From Isoetes taiwanensis (Eukaryota; Streptophyta; Lycopodiopsida; Isoetales; Isoetaceae): DNA of 64,000 nucleotides. Positions within the stretch are counted from its first letter, which is position 1, and every line of letters starts with the position of its first letter. Of this stretch, positions 19,783 to 30,692 are shown piece by piece. The position numbers and the translations under genes were made by a program. The notes beneath the pieces are model-generated. The model was not told where the DNA came from. It worked only from the letters and a program-made list of their open reading frames with translations, and did no database searches. The stretch lies in contig JAJEKV010000011.1 in NCBI GenBank assembly GCA_021234155.1, forward strand, positions 19,732,677 through 19,796,676, given 5' to 3'.

Positions 19783-22401
19783 TTTTTTTTTTTTTTGAAG
19801 AACTCTGTCGTCAATATATTAAAAGAATGGTAATGTTACAAAGCAAGTGAGGAGGAAGGAGAACTGCCCCAAAGAGACAGCGATACCTCGACACTCCACA
19901 ACAAACTCACAGAAATACTGCAACTCTACTGTTGTACAAACTGACCATCACCATCTACAACACCCAAGAAGTCCCGCCAAATGGCAAACTTTCGCTCTAC
20001 TAATTCCGGGAACACCAGAAAGCTTTGAAATAGCTTGTACTTGAGTCGAGGAATCAGAGAGGCTGCAGGCTGCTGAATCCCCTGAAAGATCCACAACTGC
20101 CGCCGCTTCCAAATCAGCCACACCAACCAAGCCACGCCGGATGCAGGTTTTTGCCGCAAAAGAGCGGCCAAGCACCGATACACATGAAGCGAAGCTGGCG
20201 GCTAGTCAATCTCACTTGAAACAGAGCCCTAACCCAATCCCGGGCAGCCACGCAAGTGAGGGCATAAAACCGATAATGCTCCACGGTCTCACGATGAAGG
20301 CCACAACAAAGGGCGTAGAGGGCTCACACCGCCTAAATCCGACTCACAAGGGCATTCACCACCCATACAGGCCGGTGCACCACTTGCCACGAAGCACCCT
20401 AACCTTCGATTGGGGAAGTGAGCTCCATGTCCACGTCCAAACCGAAGCCATCGAGAACCCTAAGCTGCAGAGACCACTTGCACGAAGGGGCGGTTGTCAT
20501 GAATAGCCATAGACACCCGGTAACAAGACCGCACAAAACAAGAAGACACAACATCCGGATGAACCTTCCAAACCTGCACCACCACATCATCCCGAGGGAC
20601 TATAGGTATGTGTAGCGAATACTCCCCCGCCACTTGTTCCCGAGATAGCCCTGTCCACTTGCCCCCTCGGTAAAGCGAGCTCGAAAGAACTCCCACGAAG
20701 CTAGCTGACCACCCCAATACCAATCCTCCAAGGTGAGCACAAAGAACTTCGCCTCCAACGGGCTCGCGTCAGAGCATGCACGTGGCGACCAAGGGCAAGT
20801 CTTGTGGGGGTAGAGGAACCCACAAGAAAGGAGAAGAGTGATGATAAACTGAGGCATAATCTTGCTGGAAGAGCACATGCACATGATCCCAAGCCCGCAA
20901 CACCCCGTGAGAAAAGGGGATGCATGTGGGAAAGGCCGGAGACCATACAACAGTGCCCAGGGCAACTCCACACGCATGAGGCGGCTTCCCAAAACCACAC
21001 AATGGCGAAGAGATCGCGCAACAACAAATGTAGCACCGGAGAAGATGCTCCATCCTGCAGAATGCTCCAAACAAACTTGGAGACCAACACCTTACTATGC
21101 AGTGCCAAATCCAGAATGGCCAAGCCCCCATCCTCCCGGGGGCGTAGACACTTCCACCGAGCCACTTTAACAACCGCCCCTTCATCATCCCCGCCCCACA
21201 CAAAATTTCGAACAATCTTATCCAAAGCCTGTATCTTACCCTCGGGGAGCTAACATCGCAGATCTTTGTATACACATGAGTGCTACAAAGTCTTGACTTG
21301 GCAATAGTGATCCTACCTGCCATGGACAACTTGCTACCCTTCCACCAATTGAGGTGTTTCTGCAACCCCTGCAAAATCTCATCCCACACCCTCCCCATAG
21401 AAACATCCCCTCCAAAGGGAATACCCAACAGCTCACTACACACATTACCTGAAAGCACCTTCCAAGGGAATAGAGCCAAACAAGGGGAGGCGTCAGTTTG
21501 CCCCATAATGCGAGGCACTTACCCCAATTCGAAGAATGCCCGAGGCCAATGAGAAAGTATCCAAAGAAACCCACATTCCGCAAATTCCTCTCTTACGCCA
21601 CCAAAAGAGGAAAGTGTCATCGACAAAGCCGGTTAATAATCTGGCTGGCTACCATCTTGCATCCGGCCCATCCACCACCCCTCCTCCATTGCGACCAAAA
21701 CAAGCGAGACAAAGGTGCCTCGCCACAATCGTAAACAAAAACGGCGCCAAAGGGCACCCCTAACGCACCCCTCTGCCTAAGGAGAAAAAGGCGGAGGGTT
21801 CACCCTGGCACACCACCATAGCCCGTGCTGACCTATGCAGCTTCATGACTATTTCTGTAAAGCGTGGACCACAGCCCAACGCTAACATCATGGCAGGCAA
21901 GAACTCCCAACGGACACTATTGTAAGCTTTGGCAAAGTCAAGCTTAAGATAGGCAATGCCTTGACCTGTTCTCCTGGCCCAATAAAGGCCCTCATAAGCT
22001 GCAGCAACATTCGTCAAAATGTTCCTCCCAGGGACAAACCCAGACTGCACCTTACTAATGGAAGAAGTCAACACCGGCTTCAACTTCTCTGCCAGGGCTT
22101 TCGCAATAATCTTATACACAGAGGACAACAAGGAGATAGGCTTCCAATCATTAATAGTAGAAGGCTGCTTAACTTAGGAATCAAGGAAATGCATGCGGCA
22201 TTCAAGATCCTATCCATTTGAGAAGACTGCAGCAACTCAAGATACACCTGGTACACAGACTCACCAGCCCACTCCCAATAAGTCTGAAAGAACTCCACAG
22301 GGATGCCATCCAGCCCAGGACATTTATCCTTGGCCATGCACATACATGCCTCCGCTAAATCCTCTCTGGAGAGCTCCTGCTCCAAGCTCTCACGCTGGTG
22401 A
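19783..22401 (-). mobile_element. LINE-A2, L1-type retrotransposon, 5'-truncated
   Basis: On the minus strand it runs from about 22401 to a poly(A) tail (plus-strand T-run 19783-19796). It carries RT and C-terminal ORF2 sequence but no endonuclease, so it is 5'-truncated. The 3' end before the A-run resembles LINE-A1. Flanking GGAATTG copies define the insertion into debris of an LTR element. Confidence 0.88.
19926..22385 (-). pseudogene. LINE-A2 ORF2 (reverse transcriptase, zf-RVT region)
   Basis: Reverse-strand pieces in order: K-D-K-C-P-G-L-D-G-I-P-V-E-F-F (RT fingers), Q-S-G-F-V-P-G-R-N-I-L and Y-L-K-L-D-F-A-K-A-Y-N-S-V (first catalytic aspartate), G-C-P-L-A-P (about 21760), F-V-D-D-T-F-L-F (catalytic pair, about 21620), then S-M-A-G-R-I-T-I-A-K, F-V-W-G-G and connector sequence to about 20700. 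The distal part near 20100-19950 has W-L-V-W-L-I-W-K-R-R, common near L1 ORF2 C-termini. Several frameshifts (near 22130, 21760, 21230, 20700) kill the gene. Confidence 0.85.
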
Positions 22402-25040
22402 GGAATTGTTTTTAGATTATTTTCCTAAGCTTGTTGCGATTCTGGGCATTGGAAAAAATCTCCGATTTTCTAACAATCGGAGCAGTTTTTTCCTCTGTGA
22501 TTTTGGGTTCCCTATCTTTTCGATTTGATTCCTTTGAGAGATTGTAGCTGGCGAGGAGAATCCATGCCACGATTTTTCAAACTACGTTCTGCTTATTATC
22601 CTTTATATTTTTGTACTTGGGGACTTCTTTGATGTGAAGAAAATTGGGATGTTTTTGCTTCATATGGTTCGACATGGCTTATCCGATCCCAATTTACTTT
22701 TGGAAACACCGTATCATGCAGGTGGCTTATGGATCTATAGACTCAAAGCTCCAATTTGTAAGCTCGGGTTTGTTCTATAATCCGGTGCTTATGATTTTTT
22801 GGCTTGTGGTCTCTGCAAAATAATTTTGATAGTAATATGGTCCATGGGATCTAATTGAAGAAACAAGACATATCGATATGGACTCCCAGCCCTGCTATCT
22901 TAAGATTTATCAATGTTATTGCTCTCTTCGGTCAGAACAACTCCATGCTTCAAAGCTCCATGTGACAAAGACTTGCAACGACTTCTTAGGGTGGCATATG
23001 GCCACCGAATTCTAAAAATTAGGTTGCAAGGAGCTACGTTGAGATATGGATATGTGAATTTTCTTTGTTATTTTCTCTATGCTGAAGTTGTTTCCCATAT
23101 CTTATTTTCTTGCCTTGTACGTTCCTCCAAGTTTTGAATTTTCCAAAAAATGGATGAATTGTGTCTCTACTCCATAAGTGCTGAAAATGATTTCCAACAG
23201 AGAACTATGCATCTTTGTTCCTCCAGGCTATATTTTTACAGAGGCAACTTGATTCTTGGCTTTCGCAGAGAACCTGTCTCTGGCAATTGGTTGGTATAGT
23301 AAAGATAAGCTATAGCATCTTCAATTTCTATTAAGCAGCAGCATATTGCCTTAATGGATCTGATAGATCTGGCATGATTCTTGGCATCCATCCTGTGGAA
23401 TTGTCCCCACTTTAGGTAAACCAATCCTTTCTTTTTCTGTTTGATTCTGCCACAGCAAGTTCCCATCTCAAATGGAGTTTTTTGTAAAGAAAAGGGATAA
23501 ATCCTTGCGAGATTCGAGATTGGAAGTCTTTGCACAGTTATATTACATCACCTTCACTTTGGGGATTTTGTGCAACTGAACACAAAATAGGAGATTGCTG
23601 ATAGAGTTGGAACATGCAATCTAAGGAGTTGATTTGGTTGAATGGGCATTTGCACCCTGTGATTTACTCTTTCTGCATAGGTCCTAAAATAGAGATTGTC
23701 ACAGCTACAACTACAATGTATGAGCTATAAAACAAATCCATTGAGTTTTAAATTGTTAAATAGCTTGGACTAAGTTGGAATAGTTGTATATTACGCTCCT
23801 CAATTACTAGGTGTTGAAATGCATATCAATGCTAAATAGCTTGGGCTAAATTGGAATAATGGTATATTGAGCTCCTCAGTTACTAGGTGTTGAAGCACGG
23901 GTAAAAAGAGGATTTGGAGGATAGGTACAATCACTTGCAGAGGATTGTGAAAGCGGGCTGCTAGAAAGGCAATCTGTGAGTTGTATACATGCTCTCTCCC
24001 CCATACATATGGTGTGATTTAAAAATGAGATTGGGCCACTATGTGTCTGGCATGGTTATAAAGAATTAAAATAGAGTGGGATGAGGCATTTTTCTGCACT
24101 TCCTCAACCGACGTGTTTTTTCCTAGTAGATACAATTCCTTTATGATTTGCTGGAAGAGGACATCAATAAAGCATCAGTAATTCCTGCAGCAGAGCTCAT
24201 TGACAAATTGATATTGTCTCTGTGATACGCGTTAAGGATTCTTTTGGGATGAGCATCCATGACAGTCCATTTAGTAGAGGTGCAGGGTGATCGAAAAACC
24301 CACACTCAATTTTCTGCCCCTTCATATTGTTACATTTGAAACCCTGCATTCAATTTTAAAATATGTATCCATTGATGGAAAGATGGGGCCAACATTACCT
24401 CTTAGAGTAAAGTGTCTAAACCCAAGATGGCGATCAAAGGCACAAGTGTGAAAGAAGTTTACTGCATCAGAATGGACTAGGAGGTACTGCAAAGGTACTA
24501 TTAGCTGCCTTTCTGTGTTGCTATTTTATCTATAAGGCCAGACTTCCATAATAACAATCACTATTGCTTATCGTTGTAATGATGCCATTTGTAACACATA
24601 TTCTGTTACTCAATTTTGGTTATATATTAGGCAGTGCAGTTTATATGACAATATTATGATGGGATACGCATAAGTTATTCCATGCCTGTTCGACTCTCAA
24701 ATGCCCAAATGAGATAAATGTAGCTTATTAGGTTTAATATTTTTTAACTGTTGGAAATCCCTCAACCAATCTGAGATGTCATTTTCTTATGATGTTAAGT
24801 TGCATTTTTGGCAAACAATTCCTTGGACTACGCTAGATCTTGCTATAAATTCAGAAATATAACCATAAAATTTGAAAAACCAAGAGCACAGTCTTGAATT
24901 CTCGATGTCCTGAATAATATAACGGAATGGCATTCACCTTATTAATTGGTATGACGTGAAATCAGCAGAGCTGCGTGCTGATTGTTTTTTGCGGATGAAA
25001 AACGTTTCTCCCTGGTTTCCATTATTTGAAAAAGTATTTG
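22402..25040. other. Intergenic stretch with no supported gene
   Basis: Only short frames occur. A diverged tandem pair of about 78 bp begins near 23756 and 23834 (shared AAATAGCTTGG and TTACTAGGTGTTGAA). The distal part leads into the LINE 3' tail that starts the 667-bp duplication at 25.04 kb, so some of it may be degraded LINE body. I could not recognise domains. Confidence 0.45.
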
Positions 25041-25156
25041 ACAGAAAGCTAATACTCCTTTGTGTTATGCAGAACTTTTGCAGTGTGTGGATCAATGTCT
25101 GACTATGTTCCCATGTACTCTTTGTATTCTTTTGAGTAATAAAGATCCACGTTCAT

Positions 25157-25193
<37 letters not shown>

Positions 25194-26378
25194 GGGAACA
25201 GCTAGCCTAGGCAAACAACCATACTAGCAGTCCAAGTTATCTCGGTCAATCCCTTGATAACCTTATCATCCTGTACATTAGCCGAGCTAACTAAAGACAG
25301 TACACCCAACAATGGTCCCAAGTCAAAACGACTTAAATAAGTTACTGTTATCTTTCCTATATAAGCATGCATAGTATCCTTCATGTAGTACAGGACTAGA
25401 TAGTCAAGAAGGATTCATTGCATTCTTATATCCTCATATGATTCTCGTTCCTAAGATCTTTTCATGTACTGTTAAATCAGTGCTTAACATGCACAGTTAC
25501 CATTTTATAACTCAACTACAATCATATATTCTTTATCTTTTATCAAGATTATACATCTACCATAGTTGCTGCACTGTTGAAATTATACCACTTATACAAT
25601 AAGTAAGCATAAAAAATTATGCTATTATATATTTGTGCTTTCATTACCATAATGTATAAAGTATATCCTGTCTTTTTGTATTACAAAATCAGTGAAGCAC
25701 TAGTCATTATGACAGAAGGCTAATACTCCTTTGTGTTATGCAGAACTTTTGCAGTGTGTGGATCAATGTCTGACTATGTTCCCATGTACTCTTTGTATTC
25801 TTTTGAGTAATAAAGATCCACGTTCATAAAAATAAAAAAATAAAAAAATAAAACCCAGGAACAGCTAGCCTAGGCAACAACCATACTAGCAGTCCAAGTT
25901 ATCTCGGTCAATCCCTTGATAACCTTGTCATCCTGTACATTAGCCGAGCTAACTAAAGACAGTACACCCAACAATGGTCCCAAGTCAAAACGACTTAAAT
26001 AAGTTACTGTTATCTTTCCTATATAAGCATGCATAGTATTCCTTCATGTAGTATAGGACTAGATAGTCAAGAAGGATTCATTGCATTCTTATATCCTCAT
26101 ATGATTCTCGTTCCTAAGATCTTTTCATGTACTGTTAAATCAGTGCTTAACATGCACAATTACCATTTTATAACTATATTGTCAACTGCAGTCATATATT
26201 CTTTATCTTTTATCAAGATTATACATCTACCATAGTTGTTGCACTGTTGAAATTATACCACTTATACAATAAGTAAGCATAAAAAATTATGCTATTATAT
26301 ATATCTGTGCTTTCATTACCATAATGTATAAAGTATATCCTGTCTTTTTGTATTACAAAATCAGTGAAGCACTAGTCA
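25041..26378 (+). repeat. 667-bp tandem duplication carrying a LINE 3' tail
   Basis: Unit 1 (25041-25707) and unit 2 (25708-26378) both start GACAGAA(A/G)GCTAATACTCC and end ACTAGTCATTATGACA. They are nearly identical except in the A-rich stretch: about 32 uninterrupted A at 25159-25190 in unit 1, interrupted A/T in unit 2. The 120 bp before the A-run (CTTTGTATTCTTTTGAGTAA, then TAAAGATCCACGTTCATC) look like a plant L1 3' end with polyadenylation signal AATAAA. High identity suggests a recent duplication. Confidence 0.85.
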
Positions 26379-26743
26379 TTATGACATCTTTTTCAGCTTA
26401 TTTTCCTGTCTTCCAAAACTTGACCTTTATAGTGGGTCTTAGCTTGTATGTGACGGATAAACTAAAGATCTAAACTTGAAAAACTTGCTGATATATTTTA
26501 GCATAAAAAACATTTAAGTAATCTGAAAAAACCAGTTCTTGATAACACGTTTTGTCTCCTTTTCCTTGTTGTGGTCGGTAACCAGCTTGCATAAGCTTTC
26601 CATTCTTCAACATTCTGTGTATGATCCTTTACCTTCCTTTGAGCTACAACCTAGCATAACAGCAAAATAGTACAAAGGGAAAAGAAATGCCCAGTACCTG
26701 CAGCCAATCAAGTAAACGTTAGCAATAGGCTTGGTAACGATAC

Positions 26744-26811
26744 AAGGGCCAAAAGGTACAATGGGCATTTCTTGGCTCTTTGCCCTTTGCCCTTTGTACC
26801 TTTTGCCCTTG
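26744..26811. repeat. Imperfect hairpin
   Basis: CAAGGGCCAAAAGGTACAAT at the left is matched by TTTGTACCTTTTGCCCTTG at the right, with about 20 bp between the arms. Two mismatches or bulges interrupt roughly 24 paired bases. Confidence 0.65.
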
Positions 26812-27016
26812 ATCAGTATAAGCTTACTCAGAAAATATAAGATCATATACACATGATAATAAAACAGACCTGTTTGTGCTATTATTCATACTTACTAGCA
26901 GCCGTACCTATTTTATGTTTATATTTCTATAATACTATTAACTATCCAGTACCAATATCATATGGCAATGGCTTATTCCTGCTTTATGTTGCAAGATTAT
27001 TCTACTGTTATCTTAT

Positions 27017-27265
27017 ACCTGATTTTCGTCCTCTTCTAATTCCCCCTCTTGCTCATATTGAGTCTCAGGAACAAAGTGCTCAGTATTTCCACCACTTCTG
27101 TAATAATTTGAAGGTCTTCTATTTGCATATCCTCCTCTTTTAGTGGCATATCCGGAGTTTCCTTCACCAAAGTTACGTTTAGTATCGTAACCTCTGCCTC
27201 TGCCTTTACTCCACCGTGCAAACCAGGAAACAGTTCTTGCGCAAATCCAAGACCAGTCGACCAAG
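27017..27265 (-). pseudogene. Exon-like piece rich in G, R, Y and S
   Basis: On the reverse strand an open stretch has S-K-G-R-G-R-G-Y, G-Y-A-T-K-R-G-G-Y and Y-Y-R-S-G-G, then an acidic end (E-G-E-L-E-E-D-E-N-Q) that meets a good 5' splice site CAG|GTATAAG at 27016. Such composition is common at the C-terminus of plant RNA-binding proteins. A competing frame of similar length exists, and I find no folded domain. It could be an orphan exon or chance. Confidence 0.3.
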
Positions 27266-27399
27266 GTAACTTTTCCATTCTTCTTCTTTTACAACTAATT
27301 TTATTTCGGCTCATTTATTTCTGTATTGCTTCTGAAGATCTGACTGCCATAAGTGATAAATAGAAGCAGGAAGTGACCCAAAACCGTTCCAAAGCAGGA

Positions 27400-27992
27400 A
27401 GTAACCTATCAAATCGTTGGGTTTCGGGAAGGAGAAATGCAACCCTTCCTACCTCTTCGAACTGGGAAAATGCAATCTCGAGTAGACTCATTGAGTGAGA
27501 CCAAGGGGTTACGTCTCCGGCAGGTTATAGTCATGATAGAGCATGATTTAGCCTTATCTGCAAAGTATGCACAGAAGGGGCGGATGGAGTGGTCAACCCT
27601 AGCCATTGTCTATTGCCAGCCCAAATCATTGTCATAACTCGGTCTGTTATCTTGAGACCCCTGCCGTCAGTCTACTCTCCCCATGAGTCTGAGCTTGGGT
27701 AAGAGCTCATATGATGGATGATGTCTATGATGAATCTATTGATGGATGGATGGTACTACCCTTTGAGGTAGCTGATTGTATTGTTAGTGCTAGTGCTGAT
27801 ATATATGTTTATGCTTCCGCTATATAGAAGCCCATAGGAGACGGGCGCACAAGACATTTTTCGTGTCTCCTTCCCGTGTCCGGGCATCCCAAGATGGGAT
27901 AGACAGAGGGCCCATCTGGCAGACCTTGTCGGATGGGGAATTTCCTGTGAGGTATACGACGAGGCGTCATATATTTTATGGGAAACGCCACA
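27400..27992 (+). mobile_element. G1 5' LTR, 5'-truncated
   Basis: It shares GAGTAGACTC, GTCTCCGG, CTGCAAAGTATGCACAGAAG and GCGGATGGAGTGG with the LTRs at 50.9-52.5 kb, and with G2's LTRs read on G2's strand. It ends GAAACGCCACA just before the primer-binding site. The family's usual TGTGACG start is not found to the left, so the LTR has lost roughly its first kilobase. Confidence 0.75.
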
Positions 27993-27993
27993 A

Positions 27994-28005
27994 TGGTATC
28001 AGAGC
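27994..28005 (+). promoter_or_regulatory. Primer-binding site of G1 (initiator-tRNA-Met type)
   Basis: TGGTATCAGAGC is the standard plant LTR-retrotransposon primer-binding site complementary to the 3' end of initiator methionine tRNA. It starts one base after the LTR end. Confidence 0.9.
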
Positions 28006-28158
28006 AATGACCTTGGTTGACCAAGATCCAGCATTGATCATGACCCTAGATAGGTAGATTAATTGGCAATGAGAATTCCAATTTTGAACCTTGATAGTGG
28101 GAGAAATGTTTTCTCCCATTCGCAAGGTCATAAGGTAGGCTGTTATAGACTTTTGTTG

Positions 28159-28188
28159 TGGGGGGGGGAGGGGGGGGGGGGGGGGGGG
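28159..28188 (+). repeat. Poly(G) tract in the G1 leader
   Basis: About 29 bases of G with a single A. It could form a G-quadruplex in RNA or the plus strand. Homopolymers of this length are also error-prone in assemblies. Confidence 0.85.
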
Positions 28189-28803
28189 ATAGTGAGTCAA
28201 ATGAACACTAGAGAATTTGGAGTGGAAATTATGCATTCACACCAGGTCGAAGAATCATTCCATTCAGAGATCCCAGCGGAAAATTCGTAACTAGCCACCT
28301 AAGAACTATTGGGGAAAAAAAAATTGGAAGGGGGGATCACCATTAATAAGGGTGGCTCATTCAAAATAGTAATAATGACCAGGGAATATTCTCTCACATG
28401 TATGGACATCTTTCCTTTTTAAATGCCGTTTTAAACCCCTTCTCCTAATTTCACCCTAAATCACCTTATTAGGCCCTAAGGAGATCTCTGACTTAATGAA
28501 ATCTGTTTGATAATCCAAAAGATATGGCACAAATCAAATGCACGACGAGGAAGGTTAGGAGCCCAAGACCAAGGATAAGCATGGCGGAGATTGCAGTGGG
28601 AAGCGGCAAGAAAATTTCGGAGCATCTATGACCAAGACCGAGCAAGGAGCGGAGCAGCTCTGACTCCTCAGACGAGTCTTCCACACCATGGACGATCAGG
28701 CACCAAGCAGCTCGTCATAATTGGCACAGCGAACGGGCGAGACAGTGGATCTAAGGACACTCTCTAAGGGGGTGACAAGCAGTAGCAGCAGCATGAAGAA
28801 CAG

Positions 28804-28990
28804 GTGGCACTTAAAAAGAGGAAGGGCAACGAAAAAGTAGCGAAATGGGAAGAGGAAAGACAAGAGCAGGAGAGAAGGGAGAAAAGATGGGAGGAACAAC
28901 ACCAAGAGAAACGAAGTAAATGGAACCGTGACAGGCCGAGAGGAAAACATGGTTATTCAGGAGTCACGAAGAACCCAAGTCGACTCTGAG
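28804..28990 (+). pseudogene. Charged N-terminal part of the G1 leader protein
   Basis: An open frame of lysine, arginine and glutamate in helix-like spacing (W-E-E-E-R-Q-E-Q-E-R-R-E-K-R-W-E-E). A frameshift near 28950 would connect it to the acidic stretch that continues, in one frame, into the H3-like region at 29096-29635. I infer that the three parts once made one protein, but this region alone is only low-complexity sequence. Confidence 0.4.
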
Positions 28991-29635
28991 TCGGAGGAGG
29001 AGGAGGAAGAAATGGAAGAGCCAATAGAGGAGAAGGAGGAAGTAGAGGAGGAAGTTGGGGAGCCATTGGACCACAACGCTTGACCGCCGTACCCCATGTG
29101 GCTGAAGCCATCAAAGAAGGCAACGAAAAAACAAAAGATGAGAGAGAAAGTCTTCAAGCTGAAGCATGATATAGAATTCGAGAAGAAGAAGTTGGCCTTT
29201 AAAGTATACTTCAGGCGATGGACTAGGTATACCGACTAGTATTGCAAATAGAATATACCAAAGTTCATGAAGGGTGGCAGACTACGGAACAGTTCTAAGC
29301 CCCCTCCATCTCGACCAAGGATGCCAAAGAGTGTCCGTCACGGATCTAACTCCAAGTATAGTCGATCTGTTCGGGAGATCCGGCACTTCCAGCAGTGCAC
29401 AAATCTATTGAATTGAAAAGCACTTTTCGAGCGTCTTCTTCGAGAGGTGATGCAAAAATTCACGACCGACTATCGGGTGACCCCGATGATGGTACAAGCT
29501 TGCCAAAAAGCAGCTAAAGCAAAGCTCACATAGCTTTTTGAAGAGGCGAACCTCTGCGCCATTCATGCCAAACGGGTAACTGTCATGCCCACGGACATGA
29601 ATTTGGCCAGAAGGATCCGAAAAGATAAGATTTAG
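28982..29635 (+). pseudogene. Histone-H3-fold protein in the G1 leader
   Basis: A single frame, without indels, starts with an acidic run (D-S-E-S then eleven mostly Glu residues) and continues from an ATG at 29096 through a basic module (D-I-E-F-E-K-K-K-L-A-F-K-V-Y-F) into an H3 fold. Landmarks are V-R-E-I-R and T-N-L-L (alphaN), F-E-R-L-L-R-E-V (alpha1), F-T-T-D-Y-R (loop 1), Q-K-A-A-K-A-K-L (alpha2), [19 protein letters not shown] (loop 2) and L-A-R-R-I-R (C-terminus). Length through loop 1 equals canonical H3, without the insertion typical of centromeric H3. The tail is not H3-like. Five in-frame stops are TAG or TGA. It sits 1.1 kb downstream of the G1 primer-binding site. Confidence 0.85.
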
Positions 29636-30373
29636 GAAACTTTTTGTGTAATTTTTGAACTATCTATGTATAAATCCCTTGAATTAATATTAGACTTGCT
29701 AAAATTTTGGGACAAAATGGAAAAATAGGTCAAGTTCTAGTGACCCGGATCACTCTGCACCAAACGACATCCCGAAAGAAATTTTTGCTTAAACATTAGA
29801 TTGATGTGGTATAAGTTGGTAGATCATCTAAAAATAACCAAATTTTGCAATCTAGCATCTTATATCAACCAAATAGATCAAATTTCGACCAAAACAGACC
29901 CACCCGGGTCATTCCGCGCCAAACGGCTTCCTGAGAGTCTTGAAAACCCCATCCGCACGGAGTAATCCAATTTGATCCAATTAGGCCAAATTAGACAAAA
30001 AATTACCCAACAAGTTACTCTAACATGTTTCTTGCCTTGTTTTAGTTAGGTTAACTCTTCCAATCAGTTAAATTGGTCTATTATACCTTCAAGAACCTAG
30101 AATTCTCCAAGTGGCAGCCCTGGCACGAAAATCCCTTTGCTTAGGCAATTTTCCAATCCTCTTGCCATCTCCTTGAACCAATTTCTACTCCGCTCTCTTC
30201 TCCAATGGCACATACAAGCTTTATCAAATGGTACAACGACACCAATCACATCAGAAAAATACTAGTGAAACAGCCTTCCAAATGTTCGATCATCTCTTTG
30301 ATCTTCATGCAATACTGTCTAGGACACCCTTCTCTATCGACATCATGTCCGATATGACCAACAAGTTCTACCT
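29636..30373 (+). other. G1 internal sequence without recognised domains
   Basis: AT-rich non-coding-looking sequence. Two copies of a phrase like GACCCGGATCACTCTGCACC (29748) and CACCCGGGTCATTCCGCGCC (29907) resemble a phrase in the G2 LTRs (GCCACCCGGGTCATGCC, 32074 and 43530), which fits membership of one element family. Confidence 0.4.
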
Positions 30374-30692
30374 TTGGAAGTAACCATCCCTCCAAGGGGA
30401 GGAAAACGGGACTCTTTGGAAGCGCTCAGTCAAGTGCTGGGTAAGAGTGCAAGGGTCAAGAACCAGATTTGGATAGGATCGGGAATATGCCAGATTATAT
30501 GGGCTTCTAAACATTCAGCACTTTCGCACGATTACTTACGTATTAATGGGATATTTAATGTTCCGCTTAGCCATCAACCCTTGGAGAAACTCTGCCTAGT
30601 TCAGCTTGCTATGCGTATGTCGTATTACAATTGCCATATACCAAGTTCCGCCTCACCATATCTATATGTAAACTGTTTGTGCTTCTCAATAC
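30374..30692 (+). pseudogene. G1 internal coding relic, possibly ORF-A-like
   Basis: One of the plus-strand frames has F-R-T-I-T-Y-V-L-M followed about 12 residues later by N-P-W. G2's ORF-A has Y-R-T-F-T-Y-V-L-V followed about 16 residues later by A-P-W. It lies downstream of the H3-like region, as ORF-A does in G2. The match is short. Another frame here is open for 107 codons without any known motif. G2 inserted at 30692/30693 and cuts this region off. Confidence 0.35.
30688..30692. repeat. G2 target-site duplication, left copy
   Basis: AATAC, repeated at 43741-43745 directly after the right LTR. Five bases is the normal size for Ty3/gypsy integration. Confidence 0.9.

Noticed and set aside
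20141-21552. Long plus-strand frames across LINE-A2
   Set aside because: They are antisense shadows of the reverse-transcriptase and connector frames on the minus strand.
22913-23137. 74-codon frame as a host exon
   Set aside because: No splice context, no motif and composition like its surroundings.
28982-29635. Centromeric histone H3 (CENH3) gene
   Set aside because: The fold is H3, but loop 1 has canonical length without the insertion usual in CENH3, and the copy has five stops and lies in an LTR element.
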